Shown: piece by piece, positions 23,149-25,207 of the stretch | How positions within the stretch are numbered: position 1 is the stretch's first letter | Layout of the letters: each line of letters begins with the position of its first letter | NCBI GenBank assembly: GCA_964345475.1 | Contig: CAYFQW010000015.1 | Location: forward strand, 1-25,207 | Origin: WRIS01 sp964345475 | Lineage (GTDB): Bacteria > Actinomycetota > Coriobacteriia > Coriobacteriales > Eggerthellaceae | Direction: 5' to 3' | Length of the DNA stretch: 25,207 nucleotides | Position numbers and translations under genes: made by a program | The notes under the pieces: generated by a model | Database searches by the model: none | What the model saw: only the letters and a program-made list of their open reading frames with translations | What the model was told of the DNA's origin: nothing

Positions 23149-24879
23149 TTATACAAACTCGCCGTTTGCGAGATCGTGCCCGAGAAGGTAGCCAAAGGTG
23201 ATGCAATTAATCCCATAGCTGTGACCCGGAACGGCGAAGTTGTAGGTATTTGCATACATATCGCCAACCATGCAGCCAACGTTGAATAAGCCCTCGATGG
23301 GAGTGTCATCCTCTTCGCATACTTGCAACTTATGGTTTGTCCGCAAGCCGCCCATGACCGTCATAAACATGGCCATGTTAGCAGCAGCATAGAAAGGACC
23401 AGACTCTTCAATAGTTACGAGGAAGTCAGGGTCTTTGTAGAAGTCTTCGTCGACGCCCTTTTCGCAGAGCTCATTGTAGCGTGCAACTTCGCTCTTAAGT
23501 TTTTCGGCGTCAAGGTTGAGCTGCTCGGCAAGTTCGTCAAGGGTGTCGGCCTTGTAGTAAGAGCCGCCTTCCAGACCGTCTTCCCACTTAGCAATAGCTT
23601 CTTCGGCAGTAGCTGCTTATACGTCGTACTTGCTGCCAAAGTAATACCAGTCGTGACCTCTGTCAATCATTTCTTGCGCATAATTTTCTGTCCAAATTCC
23701 GTAAGCGGTAAAGCCCGGTTGTGAAAGAAGGTGGTTTGCGCTGTAAGGTGCCGAGCAGTCTTCACGCTGGTAGCGCTCAGTATTCGTATTGACATTGAGC
23801 CCCATATGGAATCCGAGAGGTTCGGTTGAGCCGCCCCAGCTTCCTTGCATCATTGGAGCAGTGGGAAAACTCCTTTGCCATGCGGCACCTACCCACAGGC
23901 CCATCTTCTGGCCGTCGCCCCCAAAAATACCGTTGAGAGAGAAACCGGTATTGTAGTCGACCTCTCCTTGCTCGGTACCGACAAGAGGGATGACTGCAGG
24001 GCAATATTTTGCAAGCATTTCCTTATCTGCTGAGAAATCACCCGTAGCAAGAACTACGGCCTGGTTAGCCACGAACTTGACGTAGCTGCCATCGGCATTT
24101 TCAGCAATGACGCCGCTTACTCTGCCCGTATTATTATCTTCACGAATAAGTTGACGGGCGATGGTGTCATAAATTATCTCGACACCGTACTCCAGGGCCT
24201 TTTTCTCAACAGCTTCAACGGCAAACTGCTGCCCAAGGCTTGCCGAGTCGGCTCCTTCGGGTCCACTGAATCCGATAGCGTAATTTGGTCCAGCACCTTC
24301 GTCGTTATCGCGCTCAAGAAACACTTGAACGTCGTCTTCGCGGGCTATGTCGATAACCCAGTTCATGGCCTCTTCGGAATTATTGTGTCCACGGAACCAT
24401 TTTCTCTGGTCGACAGCGTACGAGGCGGCGCGCAGCTCACGGCTATAGTACGGCTGTGGATCAAAGCGTTCGATGCCATACTCTTCGATGACCTTGTTAT
24501 ACGCACTAAAGTTTGAACCGCCGCGTGAAATTGGTTGGCTTGAAGCGGAGAACAGCGTAACATTGGCTCCTTGTTCAGCGGCGGAGCAAGCTGTTACCAT
24601 ACCCGACATCCCTGCACCGACAACGATTATGTCGTTTTCAATCGTTTCAACAATTTTATCTTCTGATATCGGTTCTGGGGCAATTTCAAAGCTCCATTTT
24701 CCTGTGCCTTGCCCAAGACCGGCTCCCTCAGATCCTGAAGAAGCATTTCCGGAAGCAGTCGACGAACCATTTCCTGTACCTGATGAACCGCATCCGCTGA
24801 GCCCTGCAGCCGCTGCAACGATTCCCGACGCTGCTGCTCCCGTCAAAAAACCACGACGTGATACATTGCGTTTTTCCAC
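23149..24879 (-). pseudogene. Tat-exported FAD flavoprotein (fumarate reductase-like), interrupted by TAA
   Basis: A 577-codon gene in one frame, broken at codon 421 by TAA (23617-23619); homology-like sequence continues in the same frame to the stop at 23149. The N-terminus has a Tat signal (SRRGFL, residues 7-12) and a lipobox LSGC (Cys30), then a Ser/Gly linker. The FAD Rossmann motif is VVGAGMSGM (86-94), with the second FAD segment near VVLATGDFS (275-283) and a C-terminal FAD-binding segment AVPGHSYGINCITFGYLLG after the stop. By family knowledge such secreted FrdA/UrdA-like proteins reduce external electron acceptors; the substrate is unknown and no haem motif is present. It starts with GTG at 24879, preceded by GAGGG. 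The truncated 420-aa product would lack the capping end and third FAD segment. Sequencing error or recent inactivation are the main explanations. Confidence 0.85.
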
Positions 24880-24933
24880 AATACCCTCGTATCCTAGACA
24901 TCGTCACCTCCCGGTGACTTTCAGTCTCGTATT

Positions 24934-24960
24934 TTGACTTTTCTGAATATGGGACATAAT
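24934..24960 (+). promoter_or_regulatory. Promoter-like site pointing right
   Basis: TTGACT (24934-24939) and CATAAT (24955-24960) are separated by 15 bp, slightly short. It is divergent from the flavoprotein gene and faces a structured gene-free region. Prediction only. Confidence 0.3.
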
Positions 24961-24968
24961 TACCGGAT

Positions 24969-25113
24969 GGTAGAGGTTGCACTATGCATTCCCTGAAGCT
25001 TTGACTTCGTCGAGGAGACTGGCACCTCTGCCTGACGGAATTGCATCAATAAGCTGGATAGCACAGGTTCTATGCCTGTTGCTCTATATCGAACGAGATT
25101 GTGCGCCGTCAGG
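24969..25113 (+). other. Structured gene-free region at the right end
   Basis: No convincing ORF is found from 24880 to 25207. Within it, GGTAGAGGT (24969-24977) can pair with ACCTCTGCC (25024-25032), and CCTGACGG (25031-25038) with CCGTCAGG (25106-25113). The latter encloses a hairpin ACAGG-TTCTATG-CCTGT (25063-25079). It follows a promoter-like site and may be a 5' leader of a gene beyond the window or a small RNA. Neither is established. Confidence 0.35.
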
Positions 25114-25207
25114 TTTTGAGGAACCCTACCAAAGTCGCAAAAGGGAAATACCCAGCAGAAAGACCTGCTATATGAAGTCAAGAGCTAATTGAGTTTTTTA
25201 TAGGAAC

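Noticed and set aside
23617..23619. Recoding (selenocysteine or pyrrolysine) at the internal stop of the flavoprotein
   Set aside because: The codon is TAA, which is not used for either residue; nonsense mutation or sequence error is simpler.
25063..25079. tRNA T-arm-like hairpin ACAGG-TTCTATG-CCTGT, with the antisense frame reading ATGIEPV as tRNA shadows often do
   Set aside because: Position 57 of the loop is T instead of a purine, no acceptor stem partner or anticodon arm can be placed, and no CCA follows.
1..25207. CRISPR array, toxin-antitoxin pair, insertion sequence or restriction system
   Set aside because: No spaced identical direct repeats, transposase motifs, terminal inverted repeats around a gene, or methyltransferase/nuclease motifs were seen. 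The repressor/Cro pair is the only phage-like element.

Overview
The window looks like chromosomal DNA of an actinobacterium of class Coriobacteriia, most likely family Eggerthellaceae. The reasons are a Tat-exported, lipobox-bearing fumarate-reductase-type flavoprotein, a LuxR-type HTH remnant, frequent TTG/GTG starts with good Shine-Dalgarno sites, and moderate GC. This is inference; there is no rRNA marker and the species cannot be named. A 100-N scaffold gap at 1184-1283 shows the sequence is a draft assembly.

Layout. (1) 80-967: a phage-type switch, with an S24/LexA-like repressor (minus) divergent from a 63-aa Cro-like protein (plus). Three near-identical 13-bp operator-like sites lie on the two predicted promoters. 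(2) 1107-1320: tandem repeats interrupted by the gap. (3) 1635-6414: a HEAT-like protein, then isocitrate dehydrogenase and aconitase, the enzymes that take citrate to 2-oxoglutarate. The 187-bp icd-acnA spacer is rich in alternative hairpins. (4) 6542-11371: a large three-TM protein of unknown function; rplJ-rplL behind an L10 leader with an intrinsic attenuator; and a DUF4013-like membrane protein with a Pro/Gln-rich tail. (5) 11487-17843: Tex (minus), an ABC exporter (plus), and a minus-strand pair of a CapA-like lipoprotein and an MscS channel. (6) 18111-19895: a LysR regulator divergent from a Prx6-type peroxiredoxin. The regulator has a Cys pair where OxyR has its redox pair, and a perfect 27-bp T-N11-A dyad sits just upstream of its own start. 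(7) 19917-22906: an eroded zone with a membrane-transporter fragment, an intact MFS gene, a LuxR HTH fragment, and a short ORF coupled by ATGA overlap to a DUF2249/CMD-like protein. (8) 22924-23132: four hairpins in about 210 bp. (9) 23149-24879: the flavoprotein gene, broken by one in-frame TAA. (10) 24934-25207: a promoter-like site and a structured region with no convincing gene.

How the genes relate. Aconitase plus isocitrate dehydrogenase probably supply 2-oxoglutarate for glutamate synthesis; citrate synthase is not in the window. The peroxiredoxin and its divergent regulator form a likely peroxide-response unit. Most other genes are housekeeping or envelope genes.

No clear new multi-gene system was found. 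The best leads are the repressor/Cro switch, the LysR-peroxiredoxin pair, the outward-facing MFS and LuxR fragments that would abut after inversion of the segment between them, the nonsense codon in the flavoprotein, and several unexplained structured intergenic regions.
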